Shown: positions 6,958 to 15,754, counted from the stretch's first letter. The stretch is 38,340 bases of DNA from an uncultured Bacteroidales bacterium (GCA_947593515.1 CANQDQ010000017.1:1-38340), one strand, 5' to 3'. The notes: a model not told the origin generated them from the sequence alone. Program-made: numbers and translations.

Positions 6958-9900
6958 CTATTGTTCGGCAATGACGGTCTTTTTGCCGTTCACGATGTAG
7001 TCGCCCGCAGGCAATGTGCGAAGCTCGGCGGCTTCGTCGGTTTGCAGCATCAGAATCCCTTGCAGGTTATAGACGGTTATGCCGGCGGCTTCGGCTTCCG
7101 GTGTCGGCACCGAGCCGGCTTCCGGTGTCAGCGTATAGACGTAGGTATATTCGGGATTGACGTGCTTGCCCGATGCATCGCTCACCGTGCCGGCAGGTAT
7201 GTTCAGCAGGTAGGTGCCTTCCGTTTTCAACTCGCCGTAGCGCAGCGTGATTTCGAGCGTGTTGCTTTCGCCGAGCGTGAGAAGTGCCGGATAGAGTACG
7301 GTGCTGTCCGATTTCGCCAGCATGACCCGATTGTCGAGTAGTACGGGTGCTTCCGTAAAGGTCAGGGTTACGCGGGTGAAACTTATTTCCTCGCTGCCTG
7401 CCTCCGGCGTTACCGTTACCGGCTCGAAGTCCTGTTCCGGCTCATCGGGCTCATCGGGTTCTACGGGCTCCGGCTCTTTTATCGTGTAGATATAAACGAG
7501 TTCGGGGTTGCAGTGTCCGACAGTCGGGTCGTCGGCAAAGGCGGCATCGCCGAAGGCGCCTTCGGGTATTGTCAGCGTGTATTCACCGGCGACTTTCAAC
7601 GTGTCGGCAAGGGTTATTTCGAGCGTGTTGCCGCTGCCTACGGAGAGGGTGGCGGTAAGCAGCGTATCTTTTCCGGCAAGCGTTATCGTTTGCGCTTTGA
7701 CTGCAAGGCTCGGCGTTTCCTCAAATTCGAGAGTAAAGGTTTTCAGCGCCTCTACTTCGCTGCTGTCGGCAGGGGTTATGCCCGTCGGCATAAAGTCTTT
7801 CACCAATTCCGGTTTCACAGGCTGCGGCACCTTTATCGTATAAGTATAGGTAAGGGCAGGATTGCAGTGTCCGGTGGTCGGGTCGGCGGCAAAGGCGGCG
7901 TCGCCGAAGGTGCCTTCGGGTATCGTCAGCGTGTAGGTACCGGCGGCTTTCAGGGTGTCGCACTTCAACGTAACCACGAGCGTATTGCCTTCGCCGGCGG
8001 CAAGGTCGGCAAGATACGAAATAGTGCCGGTTTCATTCAGCAGGGCTGCCGTTGTGTCTACAAGGCTCGGCGTTTCCGTAAAGGCAAGCGTAAAGGTTTT
8101 CAACGCCTCTACTTCGCTGCTGTCGGCAGGGGTTATGCCCGTCGGCATAAAGTCTTTCACCAATTCCGGTTTCACAGGCTCATCGGGTACCGTATCTTCC
8201 ACTATATAATAAGTATAGGTAAGGGCAGGATTGCAGTGTCCGGTGGTCGGGTCGGCGGCGAAGGCGGCATCGCCGAACGTGCCTTCGGGTATCGTCAGCT
8301 TGTAGGTACCGGCGGCTTTCAGCGTGTCGGCAAGGGTTATCGCGAGCGTGTTGTCTTCGCCGGCGGAGAGGGTGGCGGTGAGCAGCGTGTCATTGCCGGC
8401 AAGCGTTATCGGTTGCGCTTCTATCGCAAGGTTCGGCGTTTCGGCAAATTCGAGGGTGATGGTTTTCAACGCCTCCACTTCCGCTTTGTCTTCAGGCGTT
8501 ACGCCGGTCGGGAAGTAATCGTAGTCGGGTACCGGCACGGCAACCACCGTATAAGCATACGTGAGTTCGGGGTTGCAGTGTCCCGTCGTTTGGTCGTTGG
8601 CATAGATTTCGTCGCCGTAAGTGCCGGCAGGTATTGTCAGCAGGTAGTCGCCGAGTTCGGTTACGACGGTATCGGTCAGCGTTATCGTGAGGGTGCTGTC
8701 CGACGAAGCGACGATGCCGGCGGGGAAACAAGCCGAGCTGTCGGCTTCATTCCGCAAGATTGCCGTTGTGTCGACAAGGAATGGTTTTTCATCGAACACC
8801 AGTGTAAATTTTGCAAGTTCCGTTACTTTCGTGCTGTCGGCAGGCGACACCGTCGTCGGGGTAAAGTTTTTCGATACCGGATCGCTTATCGACAGTATGG
8901 TTCCGAATGTGTTCCATACCTCAGCCGCCTGATATGCCGCTATCGATCCTGCGGGTACATAGAGCGTATCATTGGCGCAATCCACTCCGGAGAACGGGTC
9001 GTATGACAACGTTACCGGTTTCGGGTTATACACCTTTACCGAGGTCAATCCCGTGCAGTTCTGAAAAACCCGCCCGTCGATTTTTGTAATGCTTTTGGGC
9101 AGCGTTATCGAGGCAAGACTCGTACACCCCTCAAAAGCTTTATATCCAATATCTTCAATCCGATCCATTTTTACCGAAGTCAAACTTTTGCACTCGGAAA
9201 AAGCGCTACTTTCGATAGAAATAACCCGCGGACCCGTTATCGTGGTCAAACTATCGCAATTTGCAAAAGCGCTACTACCTATTTTAGTAACACTTGCGGG
9301 CAGCGTTATCGAATCGAGACTTATGCAGTGAGAAAAAGCGTCCCCGCTTATCTCTGTAAGATTACTGCCCATCTCCACCGATTTCAATTTTTTGCACTCC
9401 CTAAACAGCCCTCGGTTCGTAACCTCAATACCATTCCCGATTTTCACCGATTTCAGGTTGGTACACTCACTAAAAGTAAAATTGCCAATTGTCGTAACAT
9501 TATCGGGTATCGTTATCGAGGCGAGACTCGTACACTCATTGAATGCCCATTCTCCACCGATAGTACGAAGTCCTTTGCCCAGCTTCACCGATTTCAAACT
9601 CGAACACTTGGAAAAAGCACTGCCTCCTATGCTTCTGGTATTATCCGGTATTTTTATGGAATCGATACTTGCGCAACCATAAAACGTCTGATCATTTATG
9701 GTTTCGAGGTTTTCGCTTATTTTTACCGTTTTCAATTCGGTACACCCGCTAAACGCATACCTCCCAACTTCGGTAACGGCATCCGGCATCGTCAGCGATT
9801 GGAGGTTTGCACAATTATAGAAGGCTTTCTCGCCTATAAATTCGACATCTTCACCCATTTGCAGCGACTTCAAGGAAGAACAGTCGGCAAACGCTTCCTT

Positions 9901-11445
9901 TCCGATGCGGGTAACGCCGGCAGGTATGACTAACGATTTCAAATCTTTCCACCCCGAAAAGGCATAATTTTTAATCTCCGTAATGCCGGCGGGTATCGTG
10001 AGGCTTGTTACAAGTTGTCCATTCCAATAAAGGTGTCCATTTGCCAACGGATTAGTATCTTCAAACTCGATTTCGCACCATGCTTTCAAATTTGTAATAC
10101 AGATAGAATCCACAACGGGAAAAGCTCCGGAACCTATTTTTTTTACGCTTTCGGGTATCGTTATCGATTTCAAAGGAACTCCATAAAGAAGCCCGATAAA
10201 TGCACCGGCTCCGATTGTTTCAACATGATCTCCCAATGTTACCGAACGCAAAGCGGTACACTGACTGAATGCCGAGTTCCCGATAGACGTAACGCTGTTG
10301 GGTATCGACACCGACGTCAAGCTGCTGCAACGACTAAACGCGCTGTAGGGAATTGTTTTTATTCCTTCGTTCAACGTCAATGTTTTCATGTTATTACAGT
10401 CCTCGAAAGCAACTTCTCCCAGTGTCGCATTTGCGGGTATCGTTATTCCCGACAAGGCGTGGCACCAGTAAAACGCTCCATATTCGATGTTTTTCACTGT
10501 TTCGTCCAATGTTACGGTTTCCAATCCCGTGCATTCATGGAAAGCATACTCACCAATGGTTTCTGCTGCTATATCCGCCGTTCTCAGACCGGTACAATTC
10601 GCAAAAGCAGAGCTACCGATTTTCGTTACCGTTGCGGGTATCTTTACCGAAGTCAAGCCCGTGCAGTTTATAAAAGCAATGCTTCCGATAGAGGTAACTT
10701 CCGCCGGAATATCCAACTTGGTTACCGGAACATCGCCGTCTACATAAAAATTGTGAGAATAACTCAACGGATTGGAGGCACTTCCGTCAAAAGCGATTTG
10801 ACACCACGCAGCGATATCGGTGATGCGAACAGTTTTCAAACTCGAACAACTACTAAAGGCACTATTGCCAATCGTTTTAACTCCTGTACCGACAGTTACC
10901 TCCTGTAAACTGCTACAAAAGGAAAATGCCGAACTTCCAATAGTCGTAACGCTGTTGGGTATCGTTACAGAGCGTAATCTCGGACAAGTAGTAAAGGCAT
11001 CAATTCCAATGGTTTGCAGTCCCGTGTTCAGAATCACCTGCGTCAATTTATCGCATGACCAAAAGGCGTAATTGCCGATGGTCGTAACACTTCCGGGTAT
11101 CGTTACCGTAATCAACAGCTCGCAGTCATGAAAAGCATACTCGCCGATTTCCTTTACCGTTTCGGGTATCGTTATCTCCGTCAGGTTCGAGCAACCGTCA
11201 AAAGCATAATCGCCGATGGCGGTGATGCGATAGGTTTTTCCGTCTTGTACGATTGTATCCGGAATCGATACGTTTCCGGAGTATTTTACATCTCCGCTTA
11301 CCAGTGTTACTTCGTCGACATTGGAAATGTAATAGTACATACCGCCGTGTTCGAAGTCATAAGGCAGACGTGCTGCCGCGAGCGTTGTCGCCCCTCCGCC
11401 CCACAAGAGCGCGGACAAAAGCATAAAAAACAGTGTGTGTTTCAT
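6958..11445 (-). CDS. BspA-type leucine-rich-repeat surface protein with five tandem Ig-like modules
   Basis: A 1,495-residue secreted protein. The signal peptide is at 1-25 (KHTLFFMLLSALLWGGG...). Residues about 45-850 consist of about 30 BspA/LRR_5 repeats of 22-24 residues with the pattern 'SITIPxSVTxIGxxAFxxCxSL'. They end with the usual cap 'LYVPAGSIAAYQAAEVWNTFG'. Five Ig-like modules of about 105-120 residues follow (about 860-1445), each starting like 'F.PTGITPADSSEV' and ending like 'TGHCNPELTYTYTI'. A C-terminal module with VYNLQGILML and LPAGDYIVNGKK resembles type IX-secretion-type sorting domains, although such tails also occur in species without that system. BspA-type proteins generally mediate binding to host or other bacterial surfaces; that role is inferred. 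The gene has its own promoter (11480-11510) and terminator (6879-6917). Confidence 0.9.
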   Translation of the reverse strand: MKHTLFFMLLSALLWGGGATTLAAARLPYDFEHGGMYYYISNVDEVTLVSGDVKYSGNVSIPDTIVQDGKTYRITAIGDYAFDGCSNLTEITIPETVKEIGEYAFHDCELLITVTIPGSVTTIGNYAFWSCDKLTQVILNTGLQTIGIDAFTTCPRLRSVTIPNSVTTIGSSAFSFCSSLQEVTVGTGVKTIGNSAFSSCSSLKTVRITDIAAWCQIAFDGSASNPLSYSHNFYVDGDVPVTKLDIPAEVTSIGSIAFINCTGLTSVKIPATVTKIGSSAFANCTGLRTADIAAETIGEYAFHECTGLETVTLDETVKNIEYGAFYWCHALSGITIPANATLGEVAFEDCNNMKTLTLNEGIKTIPYSAFSRCSSLTSVSIPNSVTSIGNSAFSQCTALRSVTLGDHVETIGAGAFIGLLYGVPLKSITIPESVKKIGSGAFPVVDSICITNLKAWCEIEFEDTNPLANGHLYWNGQLVTSLTIPAGITEIKNYAFSGWKDLKSLVIPAGVTRIGKEAFADCSSLKSLQMGEDVEFIGEKAFYNCANLQSLTMPDAVTEVGRYAFSGCTELKTVKISENLETINDQTFYGCASIDSIKIPDNTRSIGGSAFSKCSSLKSVKLGKGLRTIGGEWAFNECTSLASITIPDNVTTIGNFTFSECTNLKSVKIGNGIEVTNRGLFRECKKLKSVEMGSNLTEISGDAFSHCISLDSITLPASVTKIGSSAFANCDSLTTITGPRVISIESSAFSECKSLTSVKMDRIEDIGYKAFEGCTSLASITLPKSITKIDGRVFQNCTGLTSVKVYNPKPVTLSYDPFSGVDCANDTLYVPAGSIAAYQAAEVWNTFGTILSISDPVSKNFTPTTVSPADSTKVTELAKFTLVFDEKPFLVDTTAILRNEADSSACFPAGIVASSDSTLTITLTDTVVTELGDYLLTIPAGTYGDEIYANDQTTGHCNPELTYAYTVVAVPVPDYDYFPTGVTPEDKAEVEALKTITLEFAETPNLAIEAQPITLAGNDTLLTATLSAGEDNTLAITLADTLKAAGTYKLTIPEGTFGDAAFAADPTTGHCNPALTYTYYIVEDTVPDEPVKPELVKDFMPTGITPADSSEVEALKTFTLAFTETPSLVDTTAALLNETGTISYLADLAAGEGNTLVVTLKCDTLKAAGTYTLTIPEGTFGDAAFAADPTTGHCNPALTYTYTIKVPQPVKPELVKDFMPTGITPADSSEVEALKTFTLEFEETPSLAVKAQTITLAGKDTLLTATLSVGSGNTLEITLADTLKVAGEYTLTIPEGAFGDAAFADDPTVGHCNPELVYIYTIKEPEPVEPDEPDEPEQDFEPVTVTPEAGSEEISFTRVTLTFTEAPVLLDNRVMLAKSDSTVLYPALLTLGESNTLEITLRYGELKTEGTYLLNIPAGTVSDASGKHVNPEYTYVYTLTPEAGSVPTPEAEAAGITVYNLQGILMLQTDEAAELRTLPAGDYIVNGKKTVIAEQ
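7125..8865 (-). repeat. Tandem repeat array encoding five Ig-like modules
   Basis: The segment encoding the Ig-like modules is repeated at DNA level. The GHCNP-coding box occurs near 7507, 7861, 8230 and 8572 (spacings 354, 369 and 342 nt), with a degenerate fifth copy at the left end. A stretch of about 79 bp around 7743-7820 recurs essentially unchanged at about 8102-8180. Modules 1 and 3 (VDTTA..L.NE) and modules 2 and 4 (ITLAG.DTLLTATL) form two alternating types. This suggests mosaic exchange between copies. Confidence 0.85.
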
Positions 11446-11479
11446 TTTGTAGGAATTTAATGGGTTAATAAATACGCTA

Positions 11480-11510
11480 CAAAAATAGTTTTACAAATTA
11501 AATTTACAAA
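11480..11510 (-). promoter_or_regulatory. Promoter of the large LRR gene
   Basis: On the minus strand TTTG (11507-11510) and TATTTTTG (11480-11487) are 19 nt apart, an excellent match to the Bacteroidetes pattern. The leader is about 30 nt. The region just upstream (11508-11531) contains a 24-nt element repeated exactly at 19949-19972 before the second LRR gene. Confidence 0.7.
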
Positions 11511-11531
11511 ACTTTCCGCTAAAAATTTTTG
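11508..11531 (-). repeat. 24-nt upstream element shared by the two LRR genes (copy 1)
   Basis: Read on the minus strand, this 24-nt segment (core ATTTTTAGCGGAAAG) is identical to 19949-19972 on the plus strand. In both places it ends in, or just before, the -33 TTTG box, and the promoter sequence that follows is also similar. It may be an activator site or simply part of a duplicated promoter. Confidence 0.7.
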
Positions 11532-11621
11532 GTTTTATTCGCGGAAAGCGCTTGGAATCGGAAAGCAGGAAAACTTTTTTATCGGACAAAAAACATCGTG
11601 GCTGCGTCCGCATCGACGGCA

Positions 11622-11699
11622 CACATCGGGCAGTACGGCGATTGCCGTACTGCCCGATGTGTTACAGAAAGGAGGTGAAGAACGGAGCTCTTCACCTCC
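11622..11699 (-). terminator. Two successive hairpins after the coiled-coil lipoprotein gene
   Basis: The first hairpin after the stop at 11711 has an 11-bp stem (11671-11681 with 11689-11699) and a 7-nt loop, followed on the minus strand by only a weak U-tract. The second has a perfect 18-bp stem (11622-11639 with 11644-11661) and a 4-nt loop, followed by mixed sequence with a T6 run about 28 nt later. Together they probably terminate or stabilise the transcript. The 18-bp hairpin is longer than a usual intrinsic terminator. Confidence 0.6.
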
Positions 11700-11710
11700 C
11701 TCCCCTTTTA

Positions 11711-14473
11711 TCATTCCGTAGTAGCGGGCACAACCTTGAACGTTATGCTCTCGACCGTAATGGTAGGAGCGATTTCGGCGTCCTTACCGAGTACGATATT
11801 AAACGGTTTATCGGTCTTATAAGTGGTTTCCTGCGTAATCTCGCTGATTTTAGAACCCGCCTCATTATTTTTCACGTTGATGGAGCGAAGAACGGGCATG
11901 GGGCGCGAACCCGTCTTTGTATAGTATTCCAATTTCAGCGTTTCAGGAGAATCGCTTTCGCCGTCCCCCTGTTTCTGACACACGATACTTGACAAATCGA
12001 TTTTCGTATAATCCGTGTAGAATATTATATCCGAAGAAAAGAATTTTTTATCCAATGGCAAAACCTTTTCTGCCGGGATAAAAGAGTAACTCGTTTCCGC
12101 CGCCAGATAGAGCAATGCGAAAGAAGTACCATTACCCTTACTTTTATATATGCTGCTGTCGGCCTTGGTGGGCATGAGTATCGGATTTTCGTCCGAGCCT
12201 ATCGAAACTTTCAAATCATCGGCGGAAGGACCGACGAAATCGAGCGTTCCGGTTACCGTGATGCTTTTTGCACCGGAAGTGGGGATCGTATTGTTACCGA
12301 TACGCGACATCGTGATATGGTGCGTGTCTTCACACCAGACGAAACCTTTGACACTAAATGCCAAATCCGCACCCACAACTTTGGAAGTAACCGTCAGGCT
12401 GCCATTTGTTTTTAGACTGTCGCAGGGGTCGGTCAATGTCCATGTATGCCCGTCGGCAAAAAGGCTCTTATAGACGCTGCTCGGAAGATTGCCGGCAGGC
12501 GTATCTTCGCCATTCTTAGAATAGGTCAATTGTGCCGCAGGTGTCGTATAAATCGAAGTTTCCGCTTGCCAGTTGTTGGTCAGCCCGTAATAAAAATTAC
12601 CGAGATTCCATGTTACGGCAGCGCTGACCTTATACGTTTCAGGAACCACTGTAACATACACTTGAACTTCGGAGACAATCGTAACCGATCTTCCCTCGTT
12701 GTTGGAAATCTTTGCTCCATAAGATTTTGAATACCACGACGCGCCAAGATTGTCTTCCGAGCATTTATCTGTCAAAGCAAATGTCTGGCGGTCGTTTATG
12801 GTAGTAATGGTATAACAATCCGACCTGAATGTCCCCTCTGTCCCCGTAATGCCGTTCGTACGGAATACCGAGCCGGTCAATTCGGCATCCCATTCGTATT
12901 TCGCTTTGGCATCTTCCAGCGACATCACGGTTTCGCCGTTGTCGTAAACGACCTCGTAACCCTCCATAAGCGTTATAGGCGTACGATCGGTATAAACCAG
13001 CGTATAATCGATGCGGTCGGTGCGGCTTACTTTCGTATAGTTGCCGTTTTCATCTTTTTTCGCTAAATAGAAGCGACCGATAAGGTTGCTGCCTTCGCCC
13101 ACCACCGGCGTATAAGCCGACGAGTATTCGGTCAGCACACCGGTCGTATCTTGGTAGCGGATACAGAGAGAAACCGCAAGGTCTTCGTGGGTGAAATCGT
13201 GTTCGTTATCGACGGTAATCAACAGCGTACCTTCGCTATTGCCCCGTTCGATTTTCACGATATTGAACTCGTGCAGACCGTCATGCCCTTCTCTTGGTTC
13301 GCCTGCCCGCGTAACGGCATTGGCGTCAAGGGTGCGCAGTCCGATACTCTTTGTTTCCACACGCGACACGTGTTCCTGCCAGAATGAGAATGCGTCCGGT
13401 TTTGCTTCATACAATAAAATCATGGCATCGCGCAAATTGGCGGGAGATATGCAGTATTCGAGTTTCTTCGTAGAGGCGACTTCTATACCGTTTTCTTTGT
13501 CGTCGGTGCCATCTTCTTTGGTTGTGGCGATGTATGACGTACCGATATGTATCTTGCCGTCGGCGGTCTTGGGCACATATACCAGCGACTGAATGCTATT
13601 CAACAGCGCATCGAACTTGCTTTCGAGAGCATTCGTCTTGTCGTTGAGATCGTTTACCTTGTCATCGAGGTCGTTCATCTGGTCATCGAGATTATCGACC
13701 CGACTTTCGAGTGCAGCGATACGCTCGGAAAGAGAGTTGATTTGCCTTTGATAATCAGCCTGCAATTCTTCGGCTTTATCGGCAATGGCGGCAGTAATGG
13801 CAACGGTAATGACACCGCCTTCGCCGAGTGCATCGCCGAGCGCGTCGTCGACGATACTGTTCACGCCATTCTTAAATGCGGTATTGCTTTTGGTAAACGC
13901 CGTCTCTACGGCTTGCAAAGTAAGGCTGTTTTCTTTCAAAGAATCGACACGCAGTTTCAAGGAATCGATGCGAAGATTCAATTCGGCTATTTCACCCGAT
14001 GCATCGGACTGTTTCAGAGCTTCGAGTGTTTCTTCCAAAGATTGCATTTTCGCCGTATTGACTTGTATGGCAGAGTCGATACGGAACCGGAACACTCCGT
14101 ATTCGTCCACGAAAGTTTCGTAAGTTTCTTGAAGCACATAACTGCCGAGCTGGGTGGTTACGTCTTCGACAGCTTCCTCGATGGCGGAATCGATGTATTC
14201 CTTTATCGTAGCGTCCCCGAATCCGGCACAGAGAGCCTGCAATGTCGAAAGCGTTTCGGCATTGTCTTGTATTTTTTTATTGGTCTCTCTTACAAACGCG
14301 TTGTATGCAGCCGTATCGACTTTGCCGCCGAGAACAGCCTGCATATCGGTTAGTTGTTTCTGCATGGCAGCACACGTCGAATCGAGTCCGGCGACAGCTG
14401 TTTCACAAGCTGCTATTTTGCCGTTGGCTGCAGCAATGGCTCCCTCAAATCCGGCTTTCAATTCGTCGAGCAT
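11711..14473 (-). CDS. Downstream part of a nonsense-split coiled-coil surface lipoprotein, about 920 aa
   Basis: This frame is contiguous and in phase with the lipoprotein frame at 14477-15490, separated only by one TAA. It starts with GTG-ATG directly after that stop, and its first residues (MLDELKAGFEG) continue the repeat unit of the upstream part. Residues about 1-330 are coiled coil, including a run of 'LDDxxNDLDDKVNDLNDK' heptads at about 255-285. The remaining 590 residues are a beta-rich extracellular-type region. It has no signal peptide of its own, so if translated by re-initiation it would stay in the cytoplasm. The best reading is the C-terminal three quarters of one roughly 1,260-codon gene. 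The C-terminal region matches no domain I recognise. Similar coiled-coil lipoproteins are common in Bacteroidetes. Confidence 0.75.
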   Translation of the reverse strand: MLDELKAGFEGAIAAANGKIAACETAVAGLDSTCAAMQKQLTDMQAVLGGKVDTAAYNAFVRETNKKIQDNAETLSTLQALCAGFGDATIKEYIDSAIEEAVEDVTTQLGSYVLQETYETFVDEYGVFRFRIDSAIQVNTAKMQSLEETLEALKQSDASGEIAELNLRIDSLKLRVDSLKENSLTLQAVETAFTKSNTAFKNGVNSIVDDALGDALGEGGVITVAITAAIADKAEELQADYQRQINSLSERIAALESRVDNLDDQMNDLDDKVNDLNDKTNALESKFDALLNSIQSLVYVPKTADGKIHIGTSYIATTKEDGTDDKENGIEVASTKKLEYCISPANLRDAMILLYEAKPDAFSFWQEHVSRVETKSIGLRTLDANAVTRAGEPREGHDGLHEFNIVKIERGNSEGTLLITVDNEHDFTHEDLAVSLCIRYQDTTGVLTEYSSAYTPVVGEGSNLIGRFYLAKKDENGNYTKVSRTDRIDYTLVYTDRTPITLMEGYEVVYDNGETVMSLEDAKAKYEWDAELTGSVFRTNGITGTEGTFRSDCYTITTINDRQTFALTDKCSEDNLGASWYSKSYGAKISNNEGRSVTIVSEVQVYVTVVPETYKVSAAVTWNLGNFYYGLTNNWQAETSIYTTPAAQLTYSKNGEDTPAGNLPSSVYKSLFADGHTWTLTDPCDSLKTNGSLTVTSKVVGADLAFSVKGFVWCEDTHHITMSRIGNNTIPTSGAKSITVTGTLDFVGPSADDLKVSIGSDENPILMPTKADSSIYKSKGNGTSFALLYLAAETSYSFIPAEKVLPLDKKFFSSDIIFYTDYTKIDLSSIVCQKQGDGESDSPETLKLEYYTKTGSRPMPVLRSINVKNNEAGSKISEITQETTYKTDKPFNIVLGKDAEIAPTITVESITFKVVPATTE

Positions 14474-14476
14474 CAC

Positions 14477-15061
14477 TTACACTTGCGTGGCATCGAGTTT
14501 GTCGTCGAGCTTGGCGGAAAGCCGGTCTATCTTCTCGGAAAGTTCCGTTATTTCGCCGGTGAGAGTCTTACTGTGCTCATTTACCATTTGTTCAAGCTCG
14601 GTTTTCAGCGTTGCGAGCAATTCCTGTACCTGCGATTCATCGAGTTTGCCATTAAGCGTCTCGATAAGTTGAGCGATTTGAGCGGACATGGCAGTCATCT
14701 GTTCGGCAATCTTCCCGTCTTCGGCTGCCAGCTTTTCGATTTCGGCTTTCATCTCGTCAAATATCGCTTGCGCCTGCGCCGCATCGAGTTTACCACCGAG
14801 CGCGCCGGTAAGTTGGGTTATCTTCTCGGAAAGTTCCGTTATTTCAGCGGTGAGAGCAGCCCGGTTGTCATTCACCATTTGTTCAAGCTCGGTTTTCAGT
14901 GTTGCGAGCAATTCCTGTACCTGCGATTCATCGAGTTTGCCATTAAGCGTCTCGATAAGTTGAGCGATTTGAGCGGACATGGCAGTCATCTGTTCGGCAA
15001 TCGTTCCGTCTTCGGCTATCAGCTTTTCGATTTCGGCTTTCAACTCGTCCAGCATCGCCTG
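14477..15061 (-). repeat. 291-nt tandem repeat in the coiled-coil region
   Basis: The Gln codon marking each unit occurs at 15059-15061, 14768-14770 and (as TAA) 14477-14479, an exact 291-nt period. About 55 nt around 14657-14712 recur almost unchanged at about 14948-15003. Each unit encodes 97 residues, for example 'GKLDESQVQELLATLKTELE'. Copies 1 and 2 are near-identical. The third diverges after the stop. Confidence 0.85.
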
Positions 15062-15490
15062 TACTTGCACGGTATCGGATTTGCCGTCGAGCTTCTCGGC
15101 AAGAGAAGATATCTTTCCGGAAAGATCGTCGTAATTGGCAGGCACCTCGCTTTCGAGAGCTACCAACCGTTCTATCAAACCGGAAAAATCATTAACGCCC
15201 GTCATGGCATCGATTTCTTTTTGAAGTTCCGCTTTCGCAGCTTCGAGAGCGGCTTTCTGCGCTTCCAAATCTTTGCGAAGCAACGAATCGGCAGCTTCGG
15301 AAGCTGCGGTCAAGGAGGTAATGCTGCGCTGCAACGAAGATACCTGATCTTCCAACGAAGCGATGCGGTCGGCTACTTCGGTCGAAGAACTGCCGCCGAA
15401 TCCCGCTTCCTCGTCCTGACAAGCTGTTACAAACAAGCCTACGGACAAGACTAATGACAAAAGTCCGATAGTCAATTTTTTCATTTTCAT
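14477..15490 (-). CDS. N-terminal part of the coiled-coil lipoprotein, ends at a premature TAA
   Basis: The ATG at 15490 begins MKMKKLTIG, a signal peptide with the lipobox GLFVTAC (Cys at about residue 24). The frame is open for 35 codons further upstream, but those residues would bury the signal peptide, so 15490 is the better start. From about residue 35 on, the 337 residues are continuous coiled coil. They include a 97-residue repeat (291 nt) present twice, plus the start of a third copy. The frame ends in TAA at 14477-14479, where the previous repeat copy has CAA (Gln) at 14768-14770 and the one before has CAG at 15059-15061. The truncated product would be a periplasm- or surface-anchored coiled-coil rod without its head domain. 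Confidence 0.8.
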   Translation of the reverse strand: MKMKKLTIGLLSLVLSVGLFVTACQDEEAGFGGSSSTEVADRIASLEDQVSSLQRSITSLTAASEAADSLLRKDLEAQKAALEAAKAELQKEIDAMTGVNDFSGLIERLVALESEVPANYDDLSGKISSLAEKLDGKSDTVQVQAMLDELKAEIEKLIAEDGTIAEQMTAMSAQIAQLIETLNGKLDESQVQELLATLKTELEQMVNDNRAALTAEITELSEKITQLTGALGGKLDAAQAQAIFDEMKAEIEKLAAEDGKIAEQMTAMSAQIAQLIETLNGKLDESQVQELLATLKTELEQMVNEHSKTLTGEITELSEKIDRLSAKLDDKLDATQV

Positions 15491-15577
15491 AATCAAAGTT
15501 TTATAAAGAGAATTTCCAGTATTTTTAAGGTTTAGCACGCGGTAATGTAATATACTCAAAAGAGGCGTGTTTGCGGA

Positions 15578-15607
15578 CAAAAGATAATTAAACAATTTTC
15601 CAACAAA
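15578..15607 (-). promoter_or_regulatory. Possible promoter of the coiled-coil lipoprotein gene
   Basis: On the minus strand TTTG (15604-15607) is followed after 17 nt by TATCTTTTG (15578-15586), a -7 box with one extra T. The leader would be about 80 nt. This is weaker than the other promoters here. Confidence 0.35.
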
Positions 15608-15699
15608 TTTTTCTCCTTAAAAATGCCTATTATCCCTTTTTTATCTCGTGCGAAACTTATAGACGTAAGGAAAAAGCGTATGGAGAATTTGCGAATTTG

Positions 15700-15731
15700 C
15701 TTGCGGCGGAACCGAATATGAATTAATTTTG
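15700..15731 (+). promoter_or_regulatory. Promoter of the MFS transporter / FMN reductase unit
   Basis: TAATTTTG at 15724-15731 is a full TAnnTTTG match. CTTG at 15700-15703, 20 nt upstream, can serve as the -33 box. The ATG at 15755 is 23 nt downstream of the -7 box. Confidence 0.5.
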
Positions 15732-15754
15732 CAGCGGAAAATTTGTATGACACC

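Noticed and set aside
7513..9006. Long plus-strand ORF (497 codons) opposite the Ig-like modules
   Set aside because: It is the antisense shadow of a repeated, GC-rich coding region. Its product is rich in Arg/Gly/Phe with no domain, and the minus-strand frame has clear protein repeats.
15491..15595. Upstream extension of the coiled-coil lipoprotein by 35 residues
   Set aside because: It would place 35 residues before a clear lipoprotein signal peptide; the region is A/T-rich and contains the likely leader.
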